This document shows, piece by piece, positions 17,956 to 26,832 of a stretch of DNA of 64,000 bases. The position numbers were made by a program, and so were the translations under genes. The stretch comes from Streptomyces puniciscabiei. GTDB taxonomy: Bacteria; Actinomycetota; Actinomycetes; Streptomycetales; Streptomycetaceae. Where the stretch lies: the NCBI RefSeq assembly GCF_006715785.1, contig NZ_VFNX01000001.1, positions 4,258,001-4,322,000 on the forward strand, written 5' to 3'. The notes under the pieces were generated by a model. It was not told the DNA's origin and ran no database searches. It saw only the letters and a list, made by a program, of their open reading frames with translations. Each line of letters opens with the position of its first letter. Within the stretch, counting starts at the first letter, position 1.

Positions 17956-19113
17956 GTGCGCCGTACGGTGTTCAACGAGGATCACGAGGCGTTCCGGGAG
18001 ACCCTGCGCGCCTTCATCGAGGCCGAGGTCGTCCCGGTCTACGACGAGTGGTTCGCGGCCGGCCAGGCGCCGCGCGACTTCTACTACAAGCTCGGTGAGC
18101 TGGGCATCTTCGGCATCAGCGTGCCGGAGGAGTTCGGCGGCGCGGGCCTGGACACCCACAAGTTCGAGGCCGTGATCTACGAGGAGACCGCCCGCGCGGG
18201 CGTGAGCTTCGGCGGCTCCGGCGTGCACGTGCTGCTCGCCCTGCCCTACATCAAGATGCTGGCGACGGACGAGCAGAAGAAGCGCTACCTGCCGAAGTTC
18301 GTCACCGGCGAGGAGATGTGGGCCATCGCCATGACCGAGCCGGGGACGGGTTCCGACCTCGCCGGCATGAAGACCACCGCCAAGCTCAGCGAGGACGGCA
18401 CGCACTACGTCCTCAACGGCGCCAAGACCTTCATCACCGGCGGCGTCCACGCCGACAAGGTGATCGTCTGCGCCCGTACCGCCGCGCCGACCGCCGAGGA
18501 CCGCCGCCACGGCATCTCCCTGTTCGCCGTGGACACCAAGTCCGAGGGCTACTCCGTCGGCCGCAAGCTGGACAAGCTGGGCCTGCGCACCTCCGACACC
18601 GCCGAGCTGGCCTTCGTCGACGTCAAGGTCCCGGTCGAGGACCTGCTCGGCGAGGAGAACAAGGGCTTCTACTACCTCGGCCACAACCTCGCCTCCGAGC
18701 GCTGGGGCATCGCCTTCGGCGCCTACGCGCAGGCCAAGGCCGCCGTCCGGTTCGCCAAGCAGTACGTGCAGGAGCGCACCGTCTTCGGCAAGCCGGTCGC
18801 CCACTTCCAGAACACCAAGTTCGAGCTGGCCGCCTGCCAGGCCGAGGTCGACGCCGCCGAGGCCGTCGCCGACCGCGCCACGGAGGCCCTGGACGCCGGC
18901 GAGCTGACCCCCGCCGAGGCCGCCTCCGCCAAGCTGTTCTGCACCGAGGTCGCCCACCGCGTGATCGACCGCTGCCTGCAGCTGCACGGCGGCTACGGCT
19001 ACATGAACGAGTACCCGATCGCCCGCCTGTACGCGGACAACCGCGTCAACCGCATCTACGGCGGCACCAGCGAGATCATGAAGACGATCATCGCGAAGGA
19101 CATGGGGCTGTAG
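17956..19113 (+). CDS. acyl-CoA dehydrogenase (isovaleryl/long-chain type active site)
   Basis: A 385-residue acyl-CoA dehydrogenase. The FAD/substrate signature AMTEPGTGSDLAG is near residue 130 and LHGGYGYMNEYPIARLYAD near 350. The usual C-terminal catalytic Glu is replaced by G369 (IYGGTSEIM), while E248 in LASERWGIAFG lies where isovaleryl-CoA and long-chain dehydrogenases carry their base, so activity is expected. The GTG at 17956 (GGAGGTGG just upstream) is preferred; a start at 17866 would add an extension with no family match and run close to the pseudogene. Followed 36 bp later by a thioesterase gene. Confidence 0.9.
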   Translation: MRRTVFNEDHEAFRETLRAFIEAEVVPVYDEWFAAGQAPRDFYYKLGELGIFGISVPEEFGGAGLDTHKFEAVIYEETARAGVSFGGSGVHVLLALPYIKMLATDEQKKRYLPKFVTGEEMWAIAMTEPGTGSDLAGMKTTAKLSEDGTHYVLNGAKTFITGGVHADKVIVCARTAAPTAEDRRHGISLFAVDTKSEGYSVGRKLDKLGLRTSDTAELAFVDVKVPVEDLLGEENKGFYYLGHNLASERWGIAFGAYAQAKAAVRFAKQYVQERTVFGKPVAHFQNTKFELAACQAEVDAAEAVADRATEALDAGELTPAEAASAKLFCTEVAHRVIDRCLQLHGGYGYMNEYPIARLYADNRVNRIYGGTSEIMKTIIAKDMGL

Positions 19114-19149
19114 GACGCCGGTAATCACTGGCCGGTACAACTACTACTC

Positions 19150-20019
19150 ATGAGCCAGGCACTCCAGGATCTCCTCGATCTGCTCGACCTCGAGCAGATC
19201 GAGGAGAACATCTTCCGCGGCCAGTCCCGCTCCGCCGTCGTACCCCGCGTCTTCGGCGGGCAGGTCGCGGCGCAGGCGCTGGTCGCCGCCGGGCGCACGG
19301 TGCCCGCCGACCGCCCCGCCCACTCCCTCCACGCGTACTTCCTGCGCCCGGGCGACCCCGGCGCGCCGATCGTCTACACGGTGGACCGCATCCGCGACGG
19401 CCGGTCCTTCACCACCCGCCGCGTGGTCGCCGTCCAGCACGGCAAGCCGATCTTCCATCTCTCGGCGTCCTTCCAGACGTACGAGGAGGGCCTGGAGCAC
19501 CAGGCGCCCATGCCCGCCTCGCCCGACCCGGCGACCCTGCCCACCTCGCAGGAGCGGCTGCGCGGCTACGGCCACCTCGCCCCCGAGGTCGTCGAGAAGT
19601 TCCTCGAAGCCCGCGAGGCGATCGACCTCAGGTACGTGGACGAGCCGCCGTACGGGCAGTTCGGCGCCCCGCGCGAGCCGCACTCGCAGGTGTGGTTCCG
19701 CACCAACGGCAAGCTGGACGACGACCCGTTGTTGCATGTCGTCCTCGCCACCTACGTGTCCGACATGACCCTCCTCGACTCCGTGCTGCTCGCGCACGGC
19801 CGCGGCGGCTGGGCGGTCGGGGACGTCGTGGGCGCCTCGCTGGACCACGCGATGTGGTTCCACCGTCCCTTCCGCGCCGACGAGTGGCTGCTGTACGACC
19901 AGGAGTCGCCGTCCGCGCACGGCGGCCGCGGCCTCGGCCAGGCGCGGATCTACACCCAGGACGGGCGTCTCGCCATCACCGTCATCCAGGAGGGTGTCGT
20001 CCGCGTGCCGCGCGACTGA
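19150..20019 (+). CDS. acyl-CoA thioesterase II (TesB family)
   Basis: A 289-residue double-hotdog thioesterase that hydrolyses acyl-CoA to free acid and CoA. The N-terminal hotdog holds VFGGQVAAQALVAAGRTVP and SLHAYFLRPGD; the C-terminal one holds ASLDHAMWFHRPFRADEWLLYDQ and VIQEGVVRVP. The Asp of SLDHAMW and the Gln of VIQEGV are the positions of the TesB catalytic triad. No Shine-Dalgarno is visible before the ATG at 19150; TACAAC at 19136-19141 could be a -10 giving a leaderless mRNA, or the gene may be read through from the dehydrogenase. Probably part of CoA recycling in fatty-acid or branched-acid breakdown. Confidence 0.9.
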   Translation: MSQALQDLLDLLDLEQIEENIFRGQSRSAVVPRVFGGQVAAQALVAAGRTVPADRPAHSLHAYFLRPGDPGAPIVYTVDRIRDGRSFTTRRVVAVQHGKPIFHLSASFQTYEEGLEHQAPMPASPDPATLPTSQERLRGYGHLAPEVVEKFLEAREAIDLRYVDEPPYGQFGAPREPHSQVWFRTNGKLDDDPLLHVVLATYVSDMTLLDSVLLAHGRGGWAVGDVVGASLDHAMWFHRPFRADEWLLYDQESPSAHGGRGLGQARIYTQDGRLAITVIQEGVVRVPRD

Positions 20020-20049
20020 CGCGCGCGGCGGTGCCGCGCGTCGGATCCG

Positions 20050-20838
20050 TCAGGAAAGCCCCGCCTCCGCCAGCAGATACGCCGTCATGGGGTCGTAGTG
20101 GCGCGGGCTGACCACATGGTCGTCGAGCGGTACGACGACCTGGAGGGTGCCCTCGGCCTCGGCGAGGAACAGCGCCGGGTCGTTGCAGTCGGCGTACCCG
20201 ACGGAGTCCAGCCCGTGCTGCCCGGCGTACCCCGCCCACCCGTGGTCGGCGACGACCAGGTCCGGCAGCGGGCGGCCCGCGCGCTCAAGTCCGTTGAGAA
20301 TGGCCCGCATCGGTTCGCCGGAGTGGGTGTGCCACAGCGTCGCCCCGTGCTCCAGCACCGCGACGTCCGCGAACTGCATGACGTACCCCTCGTCCGTCTG
20401 CAGCCCGTCCGGAATGACCACGATCTCGCAGCCGGCGGCGCGCAGCGCGGCGGCCGTGGCCCGGTGCACGTCCAGCAGGCCGCCCGGGTGGCCGGTCGCG
20501 AACAGCACCCGCTGCCGGTCCTCGGCCGCCTTGCGCAGCCGCGCCGCCATCCGCTCCAGCGCGTCCACGGTCAGCTCGGGGTCGATGGTGTCCTGTCCGT
20601 ACCGGTACTCGGGATCGTCGTTGACGCCGACCCGCTCGGCCATCACCGCGAGCACGTCCTGCTCGTCCGTCCAGCGGTCGCCCAGTTCCAGGCCGAGCCA
20701 GAAGTTACGGACACCGTTGGCGAGCTGACGGTAGTGGGAGAGGTTGTTCTCGCGGGGTGTGGCGACGTCCCCCGCGATACGGGTCCTCACCAGGTGGTCG
20801 ACGAGCTGGGCGCGGCTGGGTGTCCCGGGTATCGGCAT
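20050..20838 (-). CDS. conserved actinobacterial protein of unknown function
   Basis: A 262-residue soluble protein without signal or membrane segment. I do not recognise a defined catalytic family, although I recall relatives being labelled phosphatase. Visible features are RENNLSHYRQLANGVRNFWLGLELG near residue 30, a glycine-rich turn FATGHPGGLLDVH, and a C-terminal acidic/His-rich patch (ADHGWAGYAGQHG, LDDHVVSPRHYDPM) that could bind a metal. GGAGGC precedes the ATG at 20838. Convergent with the thioesterase gene (30 bp apart) and separate from the PucR gene by about 75 bp on the same strand. Confidence 0.6.
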   Translation of the reverse strand: MPIPGTPSRAQLVDHLVRTRIAGDVATPRENNLSHYRQLANGVRNFWLGLELGDRWTDEQDVLAVMAERVGVNDDPEYRYGQDTIDPELTVDALERMAARLRKAAEDRQRVLFATGHPGGLLDVHRATAAALRAAGCEIVVIPDGLQTDEGYVMQFADVAVLEHGATLWHTHSGEPMRAILNGLERAGRPLPDLVVADHGWAGYAGQHGLDSVGYADCNDPALFLAEAEGTLQVVVPLDDHVVSPRHYDPMTAYLLAEAGLS

Positions 20839-20912
20839 GCCTCCATTGTGAGGCAGGGCGGCACGGCCGTCCTCGGCATATCGCCCGCTGGGACGTGGCT
20901 CACGCGCCCCGG

Positions 20913-22391
20913 TCAGCTGTGCCGCAGCGCGAACCACAGCTCCATCCGCACGTCCGGGTCGTCCAGGTCGGTGTCCAACAGGGCGGCGCAGCGGGCGATC
21001 CGCTGCCGCACGGTGTTGCGGTGCACCTCAAGCGCCACCGCCGTACGGTCCCAACTGCCGTGCAATGCCAGCCAGTTGCGCAAGGTCTCGGTGAGCTCGG
21101 GCCGGCCGGCCAGCGGGGCGAGCAGGGCACGGGCGTGCGCCTCGGCGTCGGCGCGCGGCACCAGATCCTCCAGGCCCGGGCGGGCACCGTGCCGCACCAG
21201 CGGGGTCCGGGTGGCACGGGCCCGCGCCAGCGCCCGCCCCGCCTGGGCGTCGGCCGCCGCCCACTCCCGCGCCTCCACGGCGGCGCTCACCCCGAGCGTC
21301 CACCCGGCCTGCGGCTCCGGCACCCGCCCGCCCGGCACCAGCACCCGTACGACATCACGCCCGAGATCGACCAGCGGCGACCCCAGCGCGGCCCCGAGCG
21401 CGGAGGCGGCGACCGCGTCGGGCGGCTGGGTCTCCTGCCGGGCGTGCACGACCAGCCATGTTCCCGCGCCGAGCAGCTGGGCCACCTCCTCGGGCGGCGA
21501 GCCCAGCAACAGCCGCACCAGAGCGGAGGAACGGGCGGCACCGGCGCCGCTGTGGTGCTCGCCGGTCAGCAGGGCCAGCAGTACGGCGGCGACGGAGGCG
21601 ATGGTGTGATCGCCGGGTTCGCGCCGGGCAGTGGCCACACCGAGCACGAAGCCTTCGCCCGCGCCGAGGGCGTAGACGGCCAGGTGGGTGTCGCCGACGG
21701 TGTCGGTGGCGGAGGTGGCCCTGGGCGCCGTACCCCCCGTGGGCCGCACCACGCCCGAGAGCTCCGCGAGTGGCCCCCGCACCCCCTCCGCCGGTGTCCG
21801 GCCCGCCGTGGCGACGGCCGTGCCGTCGGGGCCGTAGAGCACCGCGTGGCCGGAGAGGTGCTGGGCCAGGCGGCGCAGCACCGAGGGCACCGGATCCGGG
21901 CGGGAGGCGGCCGCGGCCAGGCTCTGCTGGGCCTCCGTGACGCGGCGGAGTTCGGCCAGGCGGGCCTGGGCCATCAGCTGCCACACCGCGCGGGCGACCC
22001 CCGAGAAGGTGGTCTGCGGCGGGACCTCCAGCAAGGGCAGGCCGTAGGTGTCGCAGGCGGCGACCAGGGCCCGCGGGACCGTGTCGTGCACCGGGGCCAG
22101 ACCGAAGCCGAGGGCCGCGCCGCCCGCCTCGACGATCCGGGAGACGTAGTCGTCGAAGTAGGTGCCCGAACCCGCCGCCTCCGGGACGTGCACCCCGGCC
22201 GTGAGCAGCAGCTCGCCGCCCAGCAGATACGGGTACGGGTCGGCCATCTCCGAGGTGTGCGCCCAGTGGATCACGATCGAGGGGTCGGAGGGGCCCGCGA
22301 TCTGGCGCAGGGCCAGGTCCTCGCGGGCCAGCAGGGCCGAGAGCGGTACCGGTGGGGTCGGTGGGACCGCTGGGGCGCTCGTCTCCGGCAT
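20913..22391 (-). CDS. PucR-family transcriptional regulator
   Basis: A 492-residue regulator. The N-terminal PucR ligand domain (residues ~15-135) includes PSIVIHWAHTSEMADPYPYLLGGELLLTAG. The middle is a GAF-like region, and the C-terminal PucR helix-turn-helix (about 435-490) reads LRNWLALHGSWDRTAVALEVHRNTVRQRI. PucR proteins commonly sense purine or amine catabolites. It diverges from the symporter/ureohydrolase/decarboxylase operon across 192 bp and is its likely activator. The ATG at 22391 has GGAGGG about 11 nt upstream; an ATG at 22409 would lack any ribosome site. Confidence 0.9.
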   Translation of the reverse strand: MPETSAPAVPPTPPVPLSALLAREDLALRQIAGPSDPSIVIHWAHTSEMADPYPYLLGGELLLTAGVHVPEAAGSGTYFDDYVSRIVEAGGAALGFGLAPVHDTVPRALVAACDTYGLPLLEVPPQTTFSGVARAVWQLMAQARLAELRRVTEAQQSLAAAASRPDPVPSVLRRLAQHLSGHAVLYGPDGTAVATAGRTPAEGVRGPLAELSGVVRPTGGTAPRATSATDTVGDTHLAVYALGAGEGFVLGVATARREPGDHTIASVAAVLLALLTGEHHSGAGAARSSALVRLLLGSPPEEVAQLLGAGTWLVVHARQETQPPDAVAASALGAALGSPLVDLGRDVVRVLVPGGRVPEPQAGWTLGVSAAVEAREWAAADAQAGRALARARATRTPLVRHGARPGLEDLVPRADAEAHARALLAPLAGRPELTETLRNWLALHGSWDRTAVALEVHRNTVRQRIARCAALLDTDLDDPDVRMELWFALRHS

Positions 22392-22583
22392 GGTGTGCGT
22401 TCCCTCCATCCAACCCCGTCTGTATGGATGAAACGTACACTTCGCAGTCGCTTTCCGGCCACCTAGTGTCAAGTCAGACCGGCGGCCGCGGGTACGGGCG
22501 GATGTCCCCGCGATCTGCTGCCGGCACGTCCCCACGCATCTGCACGACACGCCACCGGAGAAGTGCGCGAAGGAGGGCCCCAC

Positions 22584-24044
22584 ATGGCCGTCGACTACAC
22601 AGTGATCGTCGTCTATCTGGCCGGCATGCTGGCCATGGGCTGGTGGGGCATGCGCCGCGCCAGGTCGAAGAGCGAGTTCCTGGTGGCGGGCCGCCGCCTG
22701 GGACCCGCCATGTACTCCGGCACCATGGCGGCGATCGTCCTCGGCGGCGCCTCCACCATCGGCGGCGTGGGCCTCGGCTACCAGTACGGCCTCTCGGGCG
22801 CCTGGATGGTCTTCACCATCGGCCTCGGCCTGCTGGCGCTCTCGGTCTTCTTCTCCGCCCGCATCGCCCGCCTGAAGGTCTACACCGTCTCCGAGATGCT
22901 GGACCTGCGCTACGGCGGCCGGGCCGGACTGATCTCCGGCGTGGTGATGTGGGCGTACACCCTGATGCTGGCCGTCACCTCGACCATCGCCTACGCCACG
23001 ATCTTCGACGTCCTCTTCGACATGAACCGGACCGTCGCGATCATCCTCGGCGGCTCGATCGTCGTCGCCTACTCGACCCTCGGCGGCATGTGGTCCATCA
23101 CGCTGACGGACATGGTCCAGTTCGTGGTGAAGACCATCGGCGTGCTCCTGCTCCTGCTGCCCATCGCCGTCGTCAAGGCGGGCGGCTTCTCAGAGATGAA
23201 GGCCAAGCTGCCGACCTCGTACTTCGACCCGCTGGGCATCGGCGGCGAGACGATCTTCACCTACGTCCTGATCTACACCTTCGGCATGCTGATCGGCCAG
23301 GACATCTGGCAGCGCGTGTTCACCGCCCGCAGCGACCGGACCGCCAAGTGGGGCGGCACGGTGGCCGGAACCTACTGTCTGGCCTACGCCCTCGCCGGCG
23401 CGGTGATCGGCACCGCCGCCAAGGTGCTCTACCCCAAGCTCGGCAGCCCCGACGACGCCTTCGCCACCATCGTCAAGGACGAACTCCCCGTCGGCGTGCG
23501 CGGCCTGGTGCTGGCCGCCGCCCTGGCCGCCGTCATGTCCACCTCCTCCGGCGCCCTGATCGCCTGCGCCACGGTCGCCAACAACGACATCTGGTCGCGC
23601 CTGAAGGGTGCCGTACGGCCGGGCGGCGACGCGCACGACGAGGTCAGGGGCAACCGCGCCTTCATCCTGATCATGGGCGTGGCGGTGATCGGCACCGCGA
23701 TCGCGCTGAACAACGTGGTCGAGGCGCTGACGGTCGCCTACAACCTCCTCGTCGGCGGCCTGCTCGTGCCGATCCTCGGCGGCCTGCTGTGGAAGCGCGG
23801 CACCGTCCAGGGCGCCCTCGCGTCCGTGATCGTCGGCGGCCTCGCGGTCATCGGCCTGATGGCGACCTACGGCATCCTCGCCAACGAGCCCGTCTACTAC
23901 GGCCTGCTCGCCTCCCTCGCCGCCTACGTCGTCACCTCCCTGGCGACCAGGCCCACCGACGAGACGGTCCTCGCCACCTGGCGCGAACGGCTCGCCGGAC
24001 GGAATCCCGAACTCGCGTCCGAACCGGTCCCGGCTCCCCAGTAG
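22584..24044 (+). CDS. sodium:solute symporter (SSS family)
   Basis: A 486-residue membrane transporter with about 13 hydrophobic segments. SSS hallmarks include YLAGMLAMGWWGMRRARSKS with FLVAGRRLG at the N-terminus, IYTFGMLIGQDIWQRVF, and the conserved ALAAVMSTSSGALIACATV in the Na2-site helix. It imports its substrate with sodium. The substrate is inferred from the two downstream genes: arginine, agmatine or another guanidino compound. AAGGAGG lies 7 nt before the ATG at 22584. First gene of the operon, 65 bp before the ureohydrolase. Confidence 0.9.
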   Translation: MAVDYTVIVVYLAGMLAMGWWGMRRARSKSEFLVAGRRLGPAMYSGTMAAIVLGGASTIGGVGLGYQYGLSGAWMVFTIGLGLLALSVFFSARIARLKVYTVSEMLDLRYGGRAGLISGVVMWAYTLMLAVTSTIAYATIFDVLFDMNRTVAIILGGSIVVAYSTLGGMWSITLTDMVQFVVKTIGVLLLLLPIAVVKAGGFSEMKAKLPTSYFDPLGIGGETIFTYVLIYTFGMLIGQDIWQRVFTARSDRTAKWGGTVAGTYCLAYALAGAVIGTAAKVLYPKLGSPDDAFATIVKDELPVGVRGLVLAAALAAVMSTSSGALIACATVANNDIWSRLKGAVRPGGDAHDEVRGNRAFILIMGVAVIGTAIALNNVVEALTVAYNLLVGGLLVPILGGLLWKRGTVQGALASVIVGGLAVIGLMATYGILANEPVYYGLLASLAAYVVTSLATRPTDETVLATWRERLAGRNPELASEPVPAPQ

Positions 24045-24050
24045 AGTCGT

Positions 24051-24107
24051 ATGACAAGCAGTACAAGCAGTACATGCGCGACGAAGCGTAAGAAAGAAGG
24101 CAATTGA
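24051..24107 (+). other. possible 18-codon leader ORF (low confidence)
   Basis: An ORF encoding [18 protein letters not shown] fills the gap between the symporter stop and the ureohydrolase ATG, ending 2 nt before it. It contains a tandem 9-bp repeat (ACAAGCAGT twice, 24054-24071) and a Lys/Arg cluster. G/C at third positions is only about half and no strong ribosome site precedes it, so it may be chance. If real it could couple translation to polyamine or arginine supply. Confidence 0.25.
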
Positions 24108-24109
24108 CC

Positions 24110-25078
24110 ATGAGCAGCAACGAGACGCCCCGCGGCCCCGTCGACTCCTCCCGCATCCCGCGGTACGCCGGCCCCGCGACCTTCGCCCGGCTGCCCCGCC
24201 TGGACGAGGTCGGCACCGCCGACGTCGCCGTGGTGGGCGTGCCGTTCGACTCCGGCGTCTCGTACCGGCCGGGCGCCCGTTTCGGCGGCAACGCCATCCG
24301 CGAGGCGTCCCGGCTGCTGCGCCCGTACAACCCCGCGCAGGACGCCTCTCCCTTCGCGCTGGCGCAGGTCGCGGACGGCGGCGACATCGCCGTGAACCCG
24401 TTCAACATCAACGAGGCCGTCGAGACGATCGAGGCCGCGGCGGACGAGCTGCTCGGCACGGGCGCCCGCCTGATGACCCTGGGCGGCGACCACACCATCG
24501 CGCTGCCGCTGCTGAGGAGCGTGGCGAAGAAGCACGGCCCGGTGGCGCTGCTCCACTTCGACGCCCACCTGGACACCTGGGACACCTACTTCGGCGCCGA
24601 GTACACGCACGGCACCCCGTTCCGCCGCGCGGTGGAGGAGGGCATCCTCGACACCTCCGCCCTCTCCCACGTCGGCACCCGCGGCCCGCTCTACGGCAAG
24701 CAGGACCTCACCGACGACGAGAAGATGGGCTTCGGCATCGTCACCTCGGCCGACATCTACCGCCGGGGCGCCGACGAGGTGGCCGACCAGCTGCGCCAGC
24801 GCATCGGCGACCGCCCGCTGTACATCTCCATCGACATCGACTGCCTCGACCCGGCGCACGCGCCCGGCACCGGCACCCCGGAGGCCGGCGGCATGACCTC
24901 CCGCGAGCTGCTGGAGATCCTGCGCGGCCTGGCATCCTGCAACCTGGTCTCGGCGGACGTGGTCGAGGTGGCGCCGGCCTACGACCACGCGGAGATCACG
25001 TCGGTCGCGGCCTCCCACACGGCCTACGAACTGACCACCATCATGAGCCGCCAGATCGCGGCGGCCCGCAACGCCTGA
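24110..25078 (+). CDS. agmatinase/guanidinobutyrase-type ureohydrolase
   Basis: A 322-residue manganese enzyme of the arginase/agmatinase family that removes urea from a guanidino substrate. All metal-ligand blocks are present: GGDHTIALP (H128), [10 protein letters not shown] (D151, H153, D155) and [19 protein letters not shown] (D242, D244). The N-terminal [17 protein letters not shown] is typical of agmatinase-like enzymes. ATG 24110 has AGAAGG at 9 nt; the TTG at 24104 is too close to it. Beside a ThDP decarboxylase, 4-guanidinobutyrate is a better guess than agmatine, but sequence alone cannot separate the specificities. Confidence 0.88.
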   Translation: MSSNETPRGPVDSSRIPRYAGPATFARLPRLDEVGTADVAVVGVPFDSGVSYRPGARFGGNAIREASRLLRPYNPAQDASPFALAQVADGGDIAVNPFNINEAVETIEAAADELLGTGARLMTLGGDHTIALPLLRSVAKKHGPVALLHFDAHLDTWDTYFGAEYTHGTPFRRAVEEGILDTSALSHVGTRGPLYGKQDLTDDEKMGFGIVTSADIYRRGADEVADQLRQRIGDRPLYISIDIDCLDPAHAPGTGTPEAGGMTSRELLEILRGLASCNLVSADVVEVAPAYDHAEITSVAASHTAYELTTIMSRQIAAARNA

Positions 25079-25101
25079 TTCTCCTTAGGGGACCGAGAGC
25101 A

Positions 25102-26790
25102 GTGACTCACGACCACGACCTGGTACTCCGCCCGACCGACCAGCAGACGGAGGCCGCCCTGAATCCCCCTCCGGGCCGCAACGGCGGGGACCTGGTCGTG
25201 GAGACACTGGCCGGGCTCGGCGCCACCACGGTCTTCGGACTGCCCGGCCAGCACGCGCTCGGCATGTTCGACGCCCTGCGCAGGTCCGCTCTTCGCTATG
25301 TGGGCCTGCGGGTGGAGAACAACGCGGGCTTCGCGGCGGACGCGTACGGCCGGATCACCGGCGAGGCAGCGCCTCTGCTGCTCTCGACCGGCCCCGGCGC
25401 GCTCACCTCGCTGGCCGCTCTGCAGGAGGCGGCGGCGGCCTCGGCCCCCGTGCTGGCGATCAGCAGCCAGATCCCGACGGCCGGCCTGGGCGGCGGCCGC
25501 CACGGCTATCTGCATGAACTCCCCGACCAGGCGGCCTCGTTCCGGGGCGTGGTGAAGTCGGTTCACACGGTCCGCACGCAGTCCCAGATCCCGTCCGCGA
25601 TCGCGGCGGCCTGGAAGTCGGCGCTGACCGCGCCGCACGGCCCGGTGTGGGTGGAGATCCCGCAGGACGTCCTGCTCGCCGAGACCACCCTGCCGGTGGT
25701 GACGGCACCGGACGCGACCCCGGAGGACCTGGCCCCCCGGCCCGAACTGACCGCGGTGGCGGCACACTTGCTGTCCCGGGCCTCCCGCCCGGCGATCATC
25801 GCGGGCGGCGGGGTCGTACGGTCGGACGCCTCGGGCAAGCTGCGCCTGCTGGCCGAGAGGCTCCAGGCGCCGGTGGTGACGACGTTCGGCGGCAAGGGCG
25901 CGTTCCCGTGGGAGCACCCGCTGTCCCTCCAGTCCTGGCTGGAGGACCGCCATACGACCGACTTCCTGGAGGACGCGGACGTCCTGCTGGTGGTGGGCTC
26001 GGGCCTCGGCGAACTCTCCTCCAACTACCACACGTTCAAGCCGCGCGGCCGGGTCATCCAGATCGAGGCCGACCTCGGCAAGCTGGAGTCCAACCACCCC
26101 GCCCTCGGCATCCACGCGGACGCGCGCCTGGTGTTGCAGGCGCTGCTGGAGACGGTGGAGGAGCGGACGGACGACTCGGCGCCGGAGCGGGTGCGGGAGC
26201 TGCTGGCGAAGGTGGCTTCCCGTATCGCGTCCCAGGAACTCACCCTGGAGCAGGAGGTGCTGGCCGCCGTCCGCCGCGCCCTGCCCGCCGCGTCCCCCTC
26301 CTTCTGGGACATGACGATCCTGGCGTACTGGGCGTGGTCGGCCTTCGACCCGCGGGGCACGAACCTCATGCACTCCGCGCAGGGCGCCGGAGGCCTCGGC
26401 TACGGCTTCCCGGCGGCGCTCGGCGCGGCGGCGGCCGACCCGACGCGCCCGGTGCTGGCGGTGTCGGGCGACGGAGGCGCCCTGTACTCGATCGCGGAAC
26501 TGGCGACGGCCCGGCAGTACGACCTGCCGGTCACCTGGCTGATCGTCGACGACGGCGGCTACGGCATCCTCCGCGAGTACATGACGGACGCCTTCGGCCA
26601 GGCGACGGCGACGGAACTGACCCGCCCCGACTACGTGGCCCTGGCGGAGTCCTTCGGCGTGCCCGGGGTCCGTACGACCCCGCAGACCCTGGAGGAGGAC
26701 CTGGCGAAGGCGCTGGCCGCGCCCGGCCCGTCGGTGGTCGTGCTCCCGGCGGTGCTGCGGATGTTCGCGCCGACGCACCTCACGGCCTGA
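25102..26790 (+). CDS. thiamine-diphosphate-dependent 2-oxo-acid decarboxylase (AruI-like)
   Basis: A 562-residue ThDP enzyme with the three-domain acetolactate synthase/benzoylformate decarboxylase layout. The activating glutamate is E72 in RVENNAGFAADAYGR. The ThDP motif begins at SGDGGALYSIAEL and closes with VDDGGYGILREYM, where the usual N-N or N-D is D-D. By size and by pairing with a ureohydrolase it resembles 2-ketoarginine decarboxylase (AruI) of the arginine transaminase pathway, giving 4-guanidinobutyraldehyde; acetolactate synthase is unlikely because no regulatory subunit is near. GTG start 25102, 23 bp after the ureohydrolase. Function is inference. Confidence 0.8.
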   Translation: MTHDHDLVLRPTDQQTEAALNPPPGRNGGDLVVETLAGLGATTVFGLPGQHALGMFDALRRSALRYVGLRVENNAGFAADAYGRITGEAAPLLLSTGPGALTSLAALQEAAAASAPVLAISSQIPTAGLGGGRHGYLHELPDQAASFRGVVKSVHTVRTQSQIPSAIAAAWKSALTAPHGPVWVEIPQDVLLAETTLPVVTAPDATPEDLAPRPELTAVAAHLLSRASRPAIIAGGGVVRSDASGKLRLLAERLQAPVVTTFGGKGAFPWEHPLSLQSWLEDRHTTDFLEDADVLLVVGSGLGELSSNYHTFKPRGRVIQIEADLGKLESNHPALGIHADARLVLQALLETVEERTDDSAPERVRELLAKVASRIASQELTLEQEVLAAVRRALPAASPSFWDMTILAYWAWSAFDPRGTNLMHSAQGAGGLGYGFPAALGAAAADPTRPVLAVSGDGGALYSIAELATARQYDLPVTWLIVDDGGYGILREYMTDAFGQATATELTRPDYVALAESFGVPGVRTTPQTLEEDLAKALAAPGPSVVVLPAVLRMFAPTHLTA

Positions 26791-26791
26791 C

Positions 26792-26820
26792 CTGCCCGCC
26801 GCGCTCCGTGCGGCGGGCAG
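26792..26820. terminator. bidirectional hairpin terminator
   Basis: Perfect 11-bp arms CTGCCCGCCGC / GCGGCGGGCAG with a 7-nt loop, directly after the decarboxylase stop and before the convergent end of the small secreted gene. Confidence 0.8.
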
Positions 26821-26832
26821 ATCCGAGTCCCC

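Noticed and set aside
25102..26790. Acetolactate synthase for the ThDP enzyme
   Set aside because: No small regulatory subunit or ketol-acid reductoisomerase nearby, and the operon context is guanidino catabolism.
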